A stretch of DNA of 64,000 bases from Euphorbia lathyris. Its lineage: Eukaryota > Streptophyta > Magnoliopsida > Malpighiales > Euphorbiaceae. Of the stretch, positions 45,385-57,322 are shown piece by piece (the first letter of the stretch is position 1; every line of letters begins with the position of its first letter). The stretch lies in assembly GCF_963576675.1 (NCBI RefSeq), contig NC_088916.1, positions 56,731,001 to 56,795,000 on the forward strand, given 5' to 3'. The notes under the pieces are model-generated. The model saw nothing but the letters and a program-made list of their open reading frames with translations. It had not been told where the DNA came from and did not search any database. The position numbers were made by a program, and so were the translations under genes.

Positions 45385-47651
45385 TTACGAAAAGTATTTC
45401 TTAAGCCTATCCAGGTTGGTAGGTTCAGAGAATTCCATGCCGTCCATTGTGGTTAACTTCACCGCTCCTTTGCTTAGCATCTTTTTTACGACGAATGGTC
45501 CTTCCCAGTTAGGCCTGAACTTCCCTCTCGGGTCGGTGTGCGTCATACGGATCTGTTTCAGCACCAAATCTCCTTCTTTGATAGGGCTGGTCTTGACTTT
45601 TTTTTATTGAAAGCCCGAGCCATCCTTCTTTGATACAACTGTATATGGTAAAGAGCTTCCATCCTTTTCTCATCAACTAAAGCCAACTGCTCGCATCGCC
45701 TCTTTACCCATTCCGCCTCGGGAATTTCTGCTTCCACTGCGATTCTCAACGATCGCTTTTCAATCTCAATCGGCAAAAATGCTTCTGTTCCGTATACCAA
45801 GGAGAACGGCGTTGCCCCAGTCGAGGTTCTGACTGTCGTGCGATAAGCCCACAACGCGAGTGGGAGGTGCTCATGCCAGTTCCGATGTGATTCCACCGTC
45901 TTTACGAGGATCCTTTTAAGGTTCTTGTTAGCTGCTTCTACTGCCCCATTAGCCTGTGGACGGTACGGAGAAGACTTGTGATGTTCAATGCCATATTCTC
46001 GGAAAAAATTCCTTACTTCCCCCTGAAACTGGACCTCGTTATCCGTGATCATGTGATGAGGCACTCCGAACCTGGTGATCAAGTGTTTTTCAATGAACTT
46101 TCTCATCTGCCTGGATCCCAGTTTGCTAAACGACTCTGCTTCTACCCATTTGGTGAAATAATCGATGGCGACTGCAATAAACTTATGTCCATTTGAAGCA
46201 TTAGGCCTTACTTCACCGATGATCTCAATGCCCCAGGCAGCGAATGGCCAAATAGGTGCTAACACATGTAGTTCCATGGTCGGAAGATGACTGCAATCGT
46301 CGTGGATTTGGCAATCGTGACATTTCTTCACATACTCGTTACAATCTCTTTCCATGGTGAGCCAATAGAAGCCTTGCCTAATAATTTTCTTAGATAGTAC
46401 TACTCCTCCCATATGGGCTCCACAAATTCCCGAATGTACTGATTCCATCGCCTCACGGGCTTCCCCCGCATCCAAGCATCTGAGTTGTAATCCATCAACG
46501 TGCCTTTTGTAAAGCAAGTCGTTATGGATGACGAACTGACGAGCTAGCCTTCTAATCACAGCTTGATCCCTAGGTTCTGACTCTGCCGGATATGTTCCAT
46601 CTTTCATGAAGTTCACGATATCGAAATACCACGGTTTTTCATCTGCCCCTAACAGCATTACGTCTTCGTAGCACGGTTTGTGAGATCTTCTCAATACCAA
46701 TGGTTTCGAAGCAAGGTTCCGGGGGTTGTCCCAAACTGACACCAAAGTAGCCAAGGCATCCGCCGCCTGGTTCTGTGCTCGAGGAATATGATAGAAACGA
46801 CATTCCTTGAATCTTTGTGCCAACCCTTCTAGCTGATCTAGATATGGACGTAGCCTTTCTTCTCTCACTTCCCAGTTTCCTTGTGCCTGTTCGATGATCA
46901 ACTTGGAGTCGCCCTAAATTTCGACATATGACGCTCCCAGTGCCGCTAATGACTCCAAACCATAAATGCATGCTTCGTATTCGGCCATATTGTTGGTAAG
47001 GGGGAAGGATAACTTCTTCGCCATCGGGATTCTTTCTCCTTCTGGTGAGATAAGTAGTACTCCTACTCCGGCTCCACTCGAATTAACTGCTCCGTCGAAG
47101 AACATTTTCCATGGTATGACTTCGATTGCGTTCAAATGTTCATCGGGGAAATCATAGCTTACTTCTTCCTCTTCTGTATTCAGGGGTTGGTTAGCCAGAA
47201 ACTCTGCCACGGCCCTTCCTTTGATAACCTTCTTCGTCACATATTCAATGTCAAACTCGGACAAAAGCAACAACCATCTGGCTAACTTCCCCGTCAAGGA
47301 TGGAGTTCGGTATAGATACTTCACGGGGTCCATCCGAGAAATAATGATCACTTTATACGATTGGAAATAGTGCCGCAGTTTCTTCGTCAACCACACCACT
47401 GCCACACATGTCTTTTCGATCATGTTGTATTTGAGCTCATACTCTAGGAACTTCTTACTCAAATAATACACCGCGTGCTCCACACCGGTGTCTCCCTCTT
47501 GGGCCAACATTGCTCCAATAGATCGCTCTTCCATCGCTACATAGAGGAGAAGCGGCTTTCCCAGTTTAGGCGGTCTCAACACTGGCGGATTAGACAAGTA
47601 ACTTCGGACACTCTCCAACGCTTGTTGACACTTATCATTCCAAACGACGGG
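45385..47651 (-). pseudogene. Ogre-like pol, distal part: RNase H, second RNase H and integrase
   Basis: It continues in frame after a TAA stop at 47652-47654. The first RNase H includes LLLYVAMEERSIGAMLAQ and KLRHYFQSYKV. The second, archaeal-type RNase H of the Tat lineage starts with WKMFFDGAVNSSGAGVG, has NNMAEYEACIYGL, is interrupted by TAG at 46914-46916 and continues GDSKLIIEQ and ADALATLVS. The integrase has an intact HHCC zinc site (VHSGICGAHMGG ... CNEYVKKCHDCQ). The first catalytic block reads WGIEIIG, with Glu where Asp is expected, followed by ITDNEVQF and NGAVEAANK with their Asp and Glu. A one-base change in a T-run at about 45600-45610 shifts the frame; the C-terminal tail (45385-45567) with PRGKFRPNWEGPFVV is in the new frame. 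No chromodomain is visible. Confidence 0.9.
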
Positions 47652-49946
47652 TTAGTCTTTCCTTAACAATTTAAAGATTGGCTCGCAGATTGTGGTGAGT
47701 CTTGCTATGAACCGACTGATATACTGAACTTGCCCCAGAAACCCCCTCACTTCCTTTTCATTTCTCGGCGCTGGCATTTCCTTTATAGCCTTTACTTTAT
47801 CAGGATCTACCTCGATTCCCTTATTTCCGATTACGTAACCTAAGATTTTCCCCGACGAAACGCCGAAAAAGCACTTCTTCGGGTTTAACCTTAGCTTGAA
47901 TTCTGCAATTCGGGCCAAAAACTTCTCGAGTGCGGCAAAATGCCCTTCTCTTGACTCTGATTTGACCATCATGTCATCCACGTAGACTTCTACTTCCTTG
48001 TGTATCATGTCATGGAACAGGGCTGTGGCCATTCGCTGGTAGGTTGCCCCGGCATTTTTCAAACCAAATGGCATCACTCTGTAACAGTATGTTCCCCACT
48101 CTGTTGTGAACGAGGTTTTCGCTTTGTGCTTTTCGGCCATCTGAACTTGCATGTAGCCCATGAAACCATCCACATTTGTGTGTAAGACGCTTGATGCTGC
48201 ACTGTCGATCAATACATCGATATGAGGCAAGGCGAACTCATCCTTGGGGCATGCTTTGTTAAGATCTCTGTAATCCACGCACATCCTCACTTTGCCATCC
48301 TTTTTCGCGATGGGCACTACATTTGCGACCCAAGGGGGATAGTCGATCACTTCGATGAATCCTGCTTCTAACTGCTTCTTCACCTCCTCTCTGATCTTAT
48401 CTGCCCATTCGGGTCTCATACGTCGGAGCTTCTGCTTTACGGGCCTTGCCTCGGGATATGTTGGAATACGGTGAGTTACGATTGATTGATCGATTCCAGG
48501 CATGTCTTCGTATGTCCAAGCGAATACAATTTCGTATTTTTTAATTATTCTCTCAAATTCTTTTCTCTCTTCAATAGTTAATTCTTGAGCAATTTGTATA
48601 AGTTTAGGATTTTCATCCGTACCAAGATTGAAAGTTGACATTTCTATTGTATTGATTTCAAATGTAGGCATGTTATATGAATGAGAATGCATGGAATGAT
48701 CATGATCAACATCAAGCAAGTAAGCAAAATCAGAATTCATTTCATTGATAGCGTGGGTGATTACATCATTAGACTCAAACAAAGCAGTAATACAATTTTC
48801 ATCCTCAATATCTTCGGACTTCTCATATACTCTCGAGGTACTAGGCTCAATTTCAGCTCCTGTAGCCGCTTCAATGGTAATGACCTGCTCCTCGGCATTT
48901 GAATCCAGCATCATGATCTCCTCGACAAAGCAGTTTGCCTTTCCTTTGCCCCAGTCGGCGACATCATTGAAGATTTCAAACCCTGGCAGAATCTTTCCTT
49001 CCGTGCTAGTCCACGACTCGGAGGTTCCCGAATATGGCTTTCCATGCCCCTCGCTTACAAAATGCTTCCTCAAGCCTATTTTTCCTTCTGCACTCATGTT
49101 GGATGGACTCCCCTGCTCATATCCCAAACCCCTCCGGGTTTTCTGACTTTTAAAATCCGGAAACTCCGACAACCCTTGATGGTGTGCTCCTAATCCCATT
49201 CCCGGGATGAAACCTCCTTTCATCATCTTCACCACATCGGTGGTCATGCTCGATTCGTAAATCCCGGAGACTTGGAATCCGGAGAAAAGTTGAGGCTCAA
49301 TTCCCAATGCTGCCACCGAGCTCAGTTTCTCAGCTCTAATTGTAACTATCTCCTCCCCGAAGGGGAACTTAATCATTTGGTGGAGTGTGGAGGGCACACC
49401 TCCCAGCTTGTGGAACCAAGGGTGTCCCAACAATACAACAAAAGTTACCGGGATGTCCAACACTGTGAACTCAGTCTCTTCCTCATGCGGCCCTACTTTC
49501 AACTTGGCCTTAAAAACTCCTTCAATATGCCTACGGCTGTCATCGTATGCTCTGATCACTGTTTCAGAAGCTGTCAAGTCTCCTCTCTCCACTCCTAACT
49601 TGGACAAGAGCTTCAAAGGACAAACATTAATGGCCGATCCGTCATCGACCATAACACAGCTAGTCTTCTTCCCGTTAATTTCCGCTCGGATATACAATGG
49701 CTTATTGTGAGCCTTCCCCTCTTCTAGGAGATCCTCATCGGTAAATGTGATCTCAGTCCTCTTTCGGGCCATAATTGCCCCTACTAGCGCTGCCGGCTCC
49801 GTGTCGGTGGAAATAACCAAATTCTGCAACTCCTTCATCAGGTTCTCACGATGGTACTTAGAATGGCATAAAACTTCCCAGACCGTAGACTTAGCTTGCG
49901 TCTTCTGCAACTGTTCAAGAACTTGGTCATCGGGCTTAGGAGCCGA
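47652..49946 (-). CDS. Ogre-like pol, proximal part: protease, G-patch, reverse transcriptase
   Basis: Residues about 946-1709 of the long gag-pol frame. The aspartic protease is at about 1025-1130, with the active-site block VMVDDGSAINVCPL. A G-patch-like motif is at about 1182-1222 (MMKGGFIPGMGLG ... RRGLGYEQG), which in other proteins binds RNA. After an acidic linker, the reverse transcriptase lies at about 1450-1700, with CVDYRDLNKACPKD, MPFGLKNAGATYQ and the catalytic YVDDMMVKS. The first Asp block reads HTNVDGFMGYMQ, close to consensus. The frame ends at a TAA at 47652-47654 where a sense codon is expected, since the RNase H follows in the same frame. Confidence 0.9.
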   Translation of the reverse strand, partial: SAPKPDDQVLEQLQKTQAKSTVWEVLCHSKYHRENLMKELQNLVISTDTEPAALVGAIMARKRTEITFTDEDLLEEGKAHNKPLYIRAEINGKKTSCVMVDDGSAINVCPLKLLSKLGVERGDLTASETVIRAYDDSRRHIEGVFKAKLKVGPHEEETEFTVLDIPVTFVVLLGHPWFHKLGGVPSTLHQMIKFPFGEEIVTIRAEKLSSVAALGIEPQLFSGFQVSGIYESSMTTDVVKMMKGGFIPGMGLGAHHQGLSEFPDFKSQKTRRGLGYEQGSPSNMSAEGKIGLRKHFVSEGHGKPYSGTSESWTSTEGKILPGFEIFNDVADWGKGKANCFVEEIMMLDSNAEEQVITIEAATGAEIEPSTSRVYEKSEDIEDENCITALFESNDVITHAINEMNSDFAYLLDVDHDHSMHSHSYNMPTFEINTIEMSTFNLGTDENPKLIQIAQELTIEERKEFERIIKKYEIVFAWTYEDMPGIDQSIVTHRIPTYPEARPVKQKLRRMRPEWADKIREEVKKQLEAGFIEVIDYPPWVANVVPIAKKDGKVRMCVDYRDLNKACPKDEFALPHIDVLIDSAASSVLHTNVDGFMGYMQVQMAEKHKAKTSFTTEWGTYCYRVMPFGLKNAGATYQRMATALFHDMIHKEVEVYVDDMMVKSESREGHFAALEKFLARIAEFKLRLNPKKCFFGVSSGKILGYVIGNKGIEVDPDKVKAIKEMPAPRNEKEVRGFLGQVQYISRFIARLTTICEPIFKLLRKD

Positions 49947-52781
49947 CCCTTCTCCAATCTCAGTCTCTACCATTGGTGCCTTTCCTTCGGCCACACGACC
50001 TGATCTTGTCATCACCGCAACTTCCGGCTCGTCATCCGACTCGTCCCAAATGTTGATAGGGATCTTCCGATTGGCATCCTCCTCGTCAGAGGAACTCGCC
50101 CAGATGTCTACGACCATTAAATCCATGACGTGAGGAACACTCGGATTCAGGAAAAAGGGATCCGCCGATCCATACAAGGCCCAACCTATCAACTCATCAT
50201 AGTCACGGAGGGACACTCTACTCATCCTTCTTGCGGCCAACGGAATAGCGCCTCGTTGTATGCACATAAGCTGCACCTTATCGCTCATTGTCTCATTACA
50301 CCGCTCATAACGGTGCCTCCACCTCCTAGCATAATCCACAAAATGTTCCTCGGGGAATTGCCTAATCCTGTCCAAATCATCCAGGGATCCCGTCCACGGA
50401 ATGTACATTTCGTATCTCGCCACAAAGGCATTTCTGAGTGGTACCCAATGACACATCTCTTCCTCCGACAGACCCTGATGCCACAATAAGGCTTCTCCCA
50501 TCAAGGTTTCCGGAAAATGTTCATGCAACTCACACTGTGGGAATCCAGCGTTATACATATGATCGCGGAATATCCTCGCATGCTCTACAGGATCCCGGTA
50601 TCCACCATACCTAGGCATTGCTAATACCGCATCAGGTGTTTGGTAAGACGGGGAATCAGGAGTTTGCTCTGCTAGCATCCATACCGTATGTTCCTTGATA
50701 AATCTCTTCGTCATAGCTGCCCAATCAGTCTTAACATACATCGGCAGCGACATGTACCACATCAGCGGTTCACCCATCAATGAATTACAAAACAAGCTAG
50801 TGATCTCTTCCTCTTTGAAACCCAAGGCTGTCATAGCCGACAAATAGAAGTGAAGGTGCTCCATAGGGTCCTTATTGCCGTTATACTTGCTCACCCTTGG
50901 CAATGGACGCTTGATGGGTCCAATCTGCATTGCAAAGTGCTCCGCGGTTCTATCCTCAGCTCTCTGATACTTTTCAAGAAACAAATCTGACAACCGATCC
51001 CAATCGTGCTTGCAAGAGTCGGGCAATGAATGGAACCACTGCCAAGGCTCCCCTACCAGCGAATGGTGGAACCACTGAGCAATTTCAACTACCCCAAAGG
51101 ATTCAATAAACATGTCATGCATATATTCACGCAAGTGCACTTCGGGATCCCTTCCTCCACTGAACAAACCCAAATTTGGCACGATAGTCCGAGACGCCCC
51201 TTCACCGGTCTCTTCGGCACTATCCTCGTCATATGGTGCTCCACCATCTGATCCCTCCTCCATTGGTTCTTCCTCTTGTTCCTCACCCAAGAAGGACACA
51301 TACAAACCATTTCCCACATTGCTTCTTTCGACGGAGTCCAACAACTCCTCTACATCTTCCTCAAAAGATTCCATCACTACAGTTTCCGTCAAACCAACTC
51401 CGATCATGCTTACCCTATGATTAGGCAATGGATTGCGCCTCACGGAAGGGTTTGCGGATGAAGGATCAGCTATCTTCTTCTCCTCAATCAAATCTTGGAT
51501 TTCGTGTTTCAGCCTCTCACAATTCTCAATCGTATGTCCATAACTGCTGTGGAATTCACAATACCCTCTAGCCTGAATCTGCGGAGTAGGTTGAGCTTTG
51601 TTATACGGGGTAAGGGCTTTCAACAACCCCTTCTTCTGCAGACGTTCAAAAACCTTTGCGTAAGTCTGGTCGAACTTGGCGAACCGCCTCTTTTCGATAG
51701 CATTAAGATCAACCACTTTCACTGTCGCAGATTCCGTACTCGCGCTAGGCCCTCCGGCACTATATCCAGACTTCGTCCACTTGGTATAAGCTTTCTTCGG
51801 CTCCCCATCACCTTCGACAGTCAAGGCACAACTATACATCTGATTGAAATCCGTGAACGGCATATACCGCAACTCATTCTTGATATACGGCAACGTGTTG
51901 CCAACCACCATTCGGATCTGATCCTGCTCGAGCGGCTTTTGTTTCATGACCGCGGCCTTAGCCCTCCATCTCTTCACGAAGTCTGAAAGGGATTCCCCAG
52001 TCTGCTGCTTAGTGCTCTCTAACTCTTTCAAAGTGACTTCCAACATGGTGTTAAAACTATACTGAGCGATGAATGACTTCGCTAACTCCTTCCAATCCTT
52101 CTTTGTCACCATTGGCAGCGCATGGAACCATGTGAGGGCAGCCCCCTCCAGGTAAGTGTTAAACAGCCCCAAGACTTGATCCTCGGTCAGGATCGTGTGC
52201 TTCATTACCGCAACGTACTGATTCATAGGAGCGGAGGGATCTCCAGTTCCATCGAACTTTTTCATGTCAGGGAGTCGGAATTTCAGAGGCAAAGCTGTTG
52301 CTGTCAAGCAATTCTTCAAGTTATATAAATCTTGACTCCCAGAGCTTCCTCCGCGCAAGTCCTGCACTTCTTGTGTGATGTGTTGCCTCCACTCCTCTTC
52401 CTTAGCTTTCTCCTTCTCTAACTGTTTTCGGACATAATCCTGATAATCCTCCTCATTCCCAAAGCGAGGGCCATCGTTCACCTCATTCTCAGCACGCTTA
52501 CTACCACTCTTGTTGTCCTTTAGTGCTAACTCAGCTAGCTGGGCCAAGATTGTGGCCAGCTGATCATTGATATTGTTCACAGAATTCTCCAATTCAGCCA
52601 CTTTCTCGTCGGTCGCAGACATACTGGCGGAAGACTGAGTATACTCAGATGAAGACGATTCAGAAGCCACAACTGCTGATTCGGGACTGTCTACTCGCAA
52701 CTGATCAAACTGTCTGACAAGCCGATCACTCTCGCGAAACCACAACCGCTTAATGATGACGTCTGCGCGAACGGTATCCAT
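49947..52781 (-). CDS. Ogre-like gag with four successive capsid-like segments
   Basis: The ATG at 52781 opens a 1,709-codon frame; its first 945 residues are gag. A coiled-coil-like start (about 55-140) is followed by a complete capsid region at 165-325 (FDGTGDP ... YLEGAALTWFHALP ... W). Next is a CEFHSSYGHTIENC knuckle at 408-421. Then come three more segments with the same order of motifs: 535-605 (SGGRDPEVHLREY ... LVGEPWQWFHSLP ... W), 620-695 (NGNKDPMEHLHFY ... LMGEPLMWYMSLP ... W) and 720-870 (GGYRDPVEHARIF ... LMGEALLWHQGL ... W). The last has a C-terminal half as well (FVDYARRWRHRYERC). An acidic stretch separates the first from the others. The whole region is open. Capsid assignment of the repeats is from motif order only. 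Confidence 0.85.
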
Positions 52782-54701
52782 TAGTATGTATGCATGGTTT
52801 TATATGCATGATTCGTGGTGTGTGCGTTTATTTATTTACGATTATAAGATAAGAAGAACAAACGTTAGTTCTATTTACACGTATCACAACATCTCTCTTC
52901 CACCCTTATTCCTCCACACACTCGTTGGTCCAGGTCTCTTTCCTAGGATTTTGGTTTTTTGGCTCACATTGCGGTCCAGGGGACGCGTGATGCCGTCGAT
53001 TATTATGGGAAAGTAAATCAACCATCAGACAATACAGTTCGTTTTGACGTATCCATATTCAGTGACTCAGAAATCGACCAAGTTGGATTGTCCTTTCGGA
53101 ATAACTCGTCTTTCGTCCTTTCGTGAGACGCATTAATTCGGGTTTTGACTCCCTTTGAGCGCATCTCAGTTTTTAGACGTGGTTCGAGTTATTCTTCTAG
53201 TCCAATCGTTCGTTATTGTCAATGACTCGTTCCCTTTTGTTCGCGTGGATTCGTGTATCGATTTTTGGATTACAACGGGACCTTTTGGATCTGTTGAGAG
53301 ACGTAACCACGTGTTTATTTAGTGATGGAATCACTTTTGGATTTTATTTTAGGGAACGGACTCATCGCGTAACGCGTTTGTTCTTAGCGTCGAGGATCCG
53401 TTTGCTCATTTTGCTACGTGAAAAGACGGCGAGTCTTATTTTGAGCGCACGATAATCTTTCGGCTAATTATAACTCTTTGTTCCTCCCAATCCACGGGAT
53501 ATATCATCTCAGTGTGGTTATAGAAAATCAACATTTCGTTGAATCGCGTGTTTATTCGAAGCGAGGATATCACCGTTTTCCTTCCTTTAGGCACGATTTA
53601 AGCAAACACGTATATCGGGCCATATTTCTTGCAGTTTTGGTAACGGTCGAAATGATCGAGTCGTTAGTCAAAACCCGCAGTCTCGTCCATATAGCGCAAT
53701 TATATGGTTTGGCTTAATTCGGCTTCGAGATTTTAAATGGGGTATACACTCGTTCGAGGCACGTATTCAACGGTATTGGTTTATTTTCTTTAACTACTCT
53801 CGGGATTGACATATATCGTAGATTCGGAATGATTTTGGTCGTTTAGTTCATTTTTCGCTTTTCTTCTCTTAGTCACCTTTTGCGGACACGTCCATTTCTC
53901 TTAAGAATGACACAAGGCATAACGTAAAAGCTCGTCTTTTATTCGGAAGGGACGGGCTACTTGTGCGAAACTTTTCACGTTACAACAAGGTCGTTCGAAA
54001 CAGAAATGTTCTTCGTTTTCGTTTCGTCGTGATCTCGTTTTATCCCAATTTATTTCAAGAATGTGAATAACGGCTACCGTTAATATAGTCTTTTGTATCG
54101 AAATATAACTATCCTTAATACCGAACTGATTCATACTAATACGTGCTTACGTCATAACGTATTTCCTGAACACGTGCCTTCATCGGGACACCGAAAGGGA
54201 CAAGGCGGGTTGCACATGTTCATTCATATGAGATGACTAAGTTGTCTTTAGTTCAAATCGTTTCGATGTTTTAGGGTAATTAGTATGTCGATTCATGAGT
54301 ATATATTAACGCATCGTCTCATTTTCTTTACATAGTTTTAGGATTAGACACGTATCATGGCGGTTTGAAAACACGAACTGATTCATTTATCACATCAAAA
54401 ATAGTAACGGGTAATCCTATGGAAACTTCTAAGGCTACTATATGCTGACACGGCTGACCGCGGGACCTCACAGGACCGCACAGATTCGCCCCTAACGAAT
54501 GGATGGGGACCCTCTGGCGCTTTACTGTAAGGGGGAACTTACGCTATCCTCTTTCGAGCTGACGAATGGACTCTCGCTAGAGGTTTCGTGGAAATTACCC
54601 AAAGGGTTTGCAATAATGCTCGTGAATGCATACGAAAAGAAGTAAAACGATCCGTCCCCATTAAGGGCTTAGTGCATGCCTTCCGGAATCAAATTTCTCG
54701 C
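52782..54701 (-). other. Ogre leader between PBS and gag, no ORF1 seen
   Basis: About 1.9 kb with only short open frames (for example 53216-53455 and 53478-53717 on plus, 53901-54134 on minus), none resembling the extra ORF1 found here in some Ogre elements. The sequence is noticeably rich in TCG/CGA. It presumably carries the packaging and translation leader. Confidence 0.55.
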
Positions 54702-54720
54702 TTCCCCAGCAGAGTCGCTA
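54702..54720 (-). promoter_or_regulatory. Primer-binding site of the Ogre-like element
   Basis: On the minus strand TAGCGACTCTGCTGGGGAAG begins two bases inside the 5' LTR. It closely resembles the TGGCGACTC-type primer sites of Tat/Ogre elements, reported as complementary to a tRNA-Arg end in Ogre. I could not check the pairing tRNA. Confidence 0.65.
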
Positions 54721-57097
54721 CTTGTTAGACGAGGTGTCGCGGCCTAATCTCCCGGGCGGACCGGGGGGTGGACAACCTCATGGCGACATAAGCGGTGATT
54801 GGCGCCGAAAGCAACCAATCGCGGAATCAAGCTGCTCGGCAGGACCGGAGCTCGGAGATATGGAAGAGTCGCCACCCACGAATGGGAAAATGAACACCGA
54901 TCCCTTGCGGGAGACCGGTGTGGGTTCGGGAAACTTAGGTACGAGCCGAGAAGGCTAGCTCCTTTCCGGAGAAAGGCTACTAGGCACCCCGACATCGCCC
55001 GGTTATGAACCACCGGCCTCCTACTCAGCATGTTAGGCGATAACGGACTAATCGTATACTTCTTTAAGTTTAAAATTCATTTGAAACCCTTTTCTTTCTC
55101 TTTTTGGAAACCATTTTGAGCATATCATATTGAAAAGCCACATCAGTAAAGAATCACCCATTTATGTTTATACATACACAGAGAGGGGGAAGAAAGAAGT
55201 GATTTATTTACAACCGTATTTAAATGTTATATTGTGTGTCTATTCTACATTAACTTATTTCCCCAAAACGATGTTTATTACATGGTTCGCACCTTAATCG
55301 CCGTTGGAACGATTCAGGTGCGTTTTAAAACCCCGTTTGATGAAGCTTACCCGAGTCGCCATTGGAACGACTCGAGTAATTGAAAACGTTAAAGTAAAAG
55401 CCTTTTAATAAGAAAACGTGGTTAAACATGCAAGTCAATTTTATTTTGTACAAATTCATTAAGAAAGCGATTCAAAATCTCCATTATTAACAAAGAAAAC
55501 GATTTTGGTTACAATGTTCGCTTAATCCGTCGTTGGAACGGACTAAGGTTTTAAAACGTGGTGTTTTGAAGACGATTTGAAATATCAACCAAAATGACTC
55601 TATTTATCTACATTAGAGATTTAAGAAAGCTCGTTAGCTTAAATAATTTAATTGAAAACTCTCTTTTTGTGACTTATTTTCCCCACTTGTTTAATGGACT
55701 CTCTAACTATTATAATTACATCAATAAACACATTTAGGCCCAAAAATTAATTTTGCCAAGTGAAGCCCATTTGAAACATGGACTTATAAATGACCAAAAG
55801 AAATAAAGAAAATAATATAGATATATATTTACACATTTTAGCCCAAAAGACATAAAATAAGAGTAAAAGAAAATATACTATCTAATACATATGTAAGAAA
55901 GAATAATGAAAATAATATATTTATACTTTAAACACAAGAAAATAGTGAATGAAATTCATAAATAAGAAAATAGCATTTATCACTCAAAATAATTTTATTT
56001 AACAATAATTAAGATAACCCAAACATACCCCAAAACTATATATATACATAACTAATATAATCCTAATGGCAAAAGACTATATGTTCATCCCCCAATATCT
56101 ACTAATTATCTCCCAAAATGCCCAAGTAAATAACATTTAAAATAGAATTTAATGTAATTTAAATGAATAATAATAAAAAGAAAGTAATATGTATATATAC
56201 AAAAAATTAGAATAAAAATGGAATACCAATCTCCTAAAATAATTATATATGTTGAAGTTTTAAAACAATTTGAAAAGAATATATTACATAATTATATATA
56301 TATATATATATACTAAGGATTAAAAGTCTAAAAGTTAAGAAAAAGGGACCGAAATGGCATTTTTTACATTTTGGCAGATTTACCGACGGAAAATCCGTCG
56401 GTAAACAGCATTTAGTGACAGAATTGGCAAATTACAGCAGCACTCCAATATTTTCCAGATTTATTCAAAAGCTTTAAATTAAATCTAATTCAATCGTTTT
56501 GGACTTCCAAACTACCAAAGATGGATCATAGCCGAACACGGAAGTTCCTAAAACGAAGTTTTTATTTTAAAACGTTATTTGGAAACCTCTTTTAAATAAA
56601 AAAACTTATAATTACAACATTTTCGATACCCGAACTACCTTTTTATCGGATCATGGTTCGTATTGGGATATCCAAAACGAGGTTTTATTTTAAAACAAAA
56701 CCGAATTTTATTTAACACGAAACGAAAATTAAATAAATACGTTAATTAAATAAAACGTGACAAAATAAATAAATAACTAAAGGAATAAAAACTATAGCAT
56801 AAAAAATATAAATAGAAGGAGAGAATAAATTAAATAAAATAAAGAGTCTAGTCCTCGGATAATACCTTTGATTCGGTATCTGACAGTCGAAGCCGATTGA
56901 TTCCACGAACCGCGAGCTCCCGATTTTAATAAAAATTTAGTAAAAATTGAACTTAGGAAATTCGAAATTTTTGAGAAAAAAAAATATTTTTCTCAAAAAA
57001 ATCCACTCTCTCTCTCTCTAAAAATGTTTAGAGTGAGAAAGTTTTTTTCCCCAAAAAGGCCTCAAAAAGGCTCCTTTTCACCTTGGGATCCGTGCCC

Positions 57098-57104
57098 TTA
57101 TATA
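57098..57104 (-). promoter_or_regulatory. TATA box of the Ogre-like element
   Basis: TATATAA on the minus strand in CCTATATAAGG, just after the palindrome array. Transcription toward gag would begin roughly 30 bases further left, near 57070. Confidence 0.7.
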
Positions 57105-57123
57105 GGGAAACGGATCCCGGAAC

Positions 57124-57322
57124 AATGGGCGACGCCCAAAAAAAAGTGGGCGTCGCCCATTGTGGTTGGGCGGCCGCCCAACCTAGTGTTGGGCTACCGC
57201 CCAACCTTGTTGGGCGGCCGCCCAACGGCGTTGGGCGAGCGCCCAACGCGAGGTTGGGCGCCCGCGCCCAACCCTCGTCGGGCGTCCGCCCGACGTAGTT
57301 GGGTGCCCGCCCGGCGACCCTC
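57124..57322 (-). promoter_or_regulatory. Palindrome array of the 5' LTR
   Basis: About nine GTTGGGCG-NN-CGCCCAAC-type palindromes immediately upstream of the TATA box. Compared with the 3' LTR, it has an added unit with TA in the centre and lacks the GTTGGGCGTTCGCCCGAC unit. Confidence 0.7.

Noticed and set aside
45271..45610. Hydrophobic plus-strand frames of 61-111 codons
   Set aside because: They are the opposite strand of the integrase end and of a short repeat; no independent support.
49272..52328. Plus-strand frames of 70-160 codons across the Ogre gag-pol
   Set aside because: They are shadows of the minus-strand polyprotein and have no similarity of their own.
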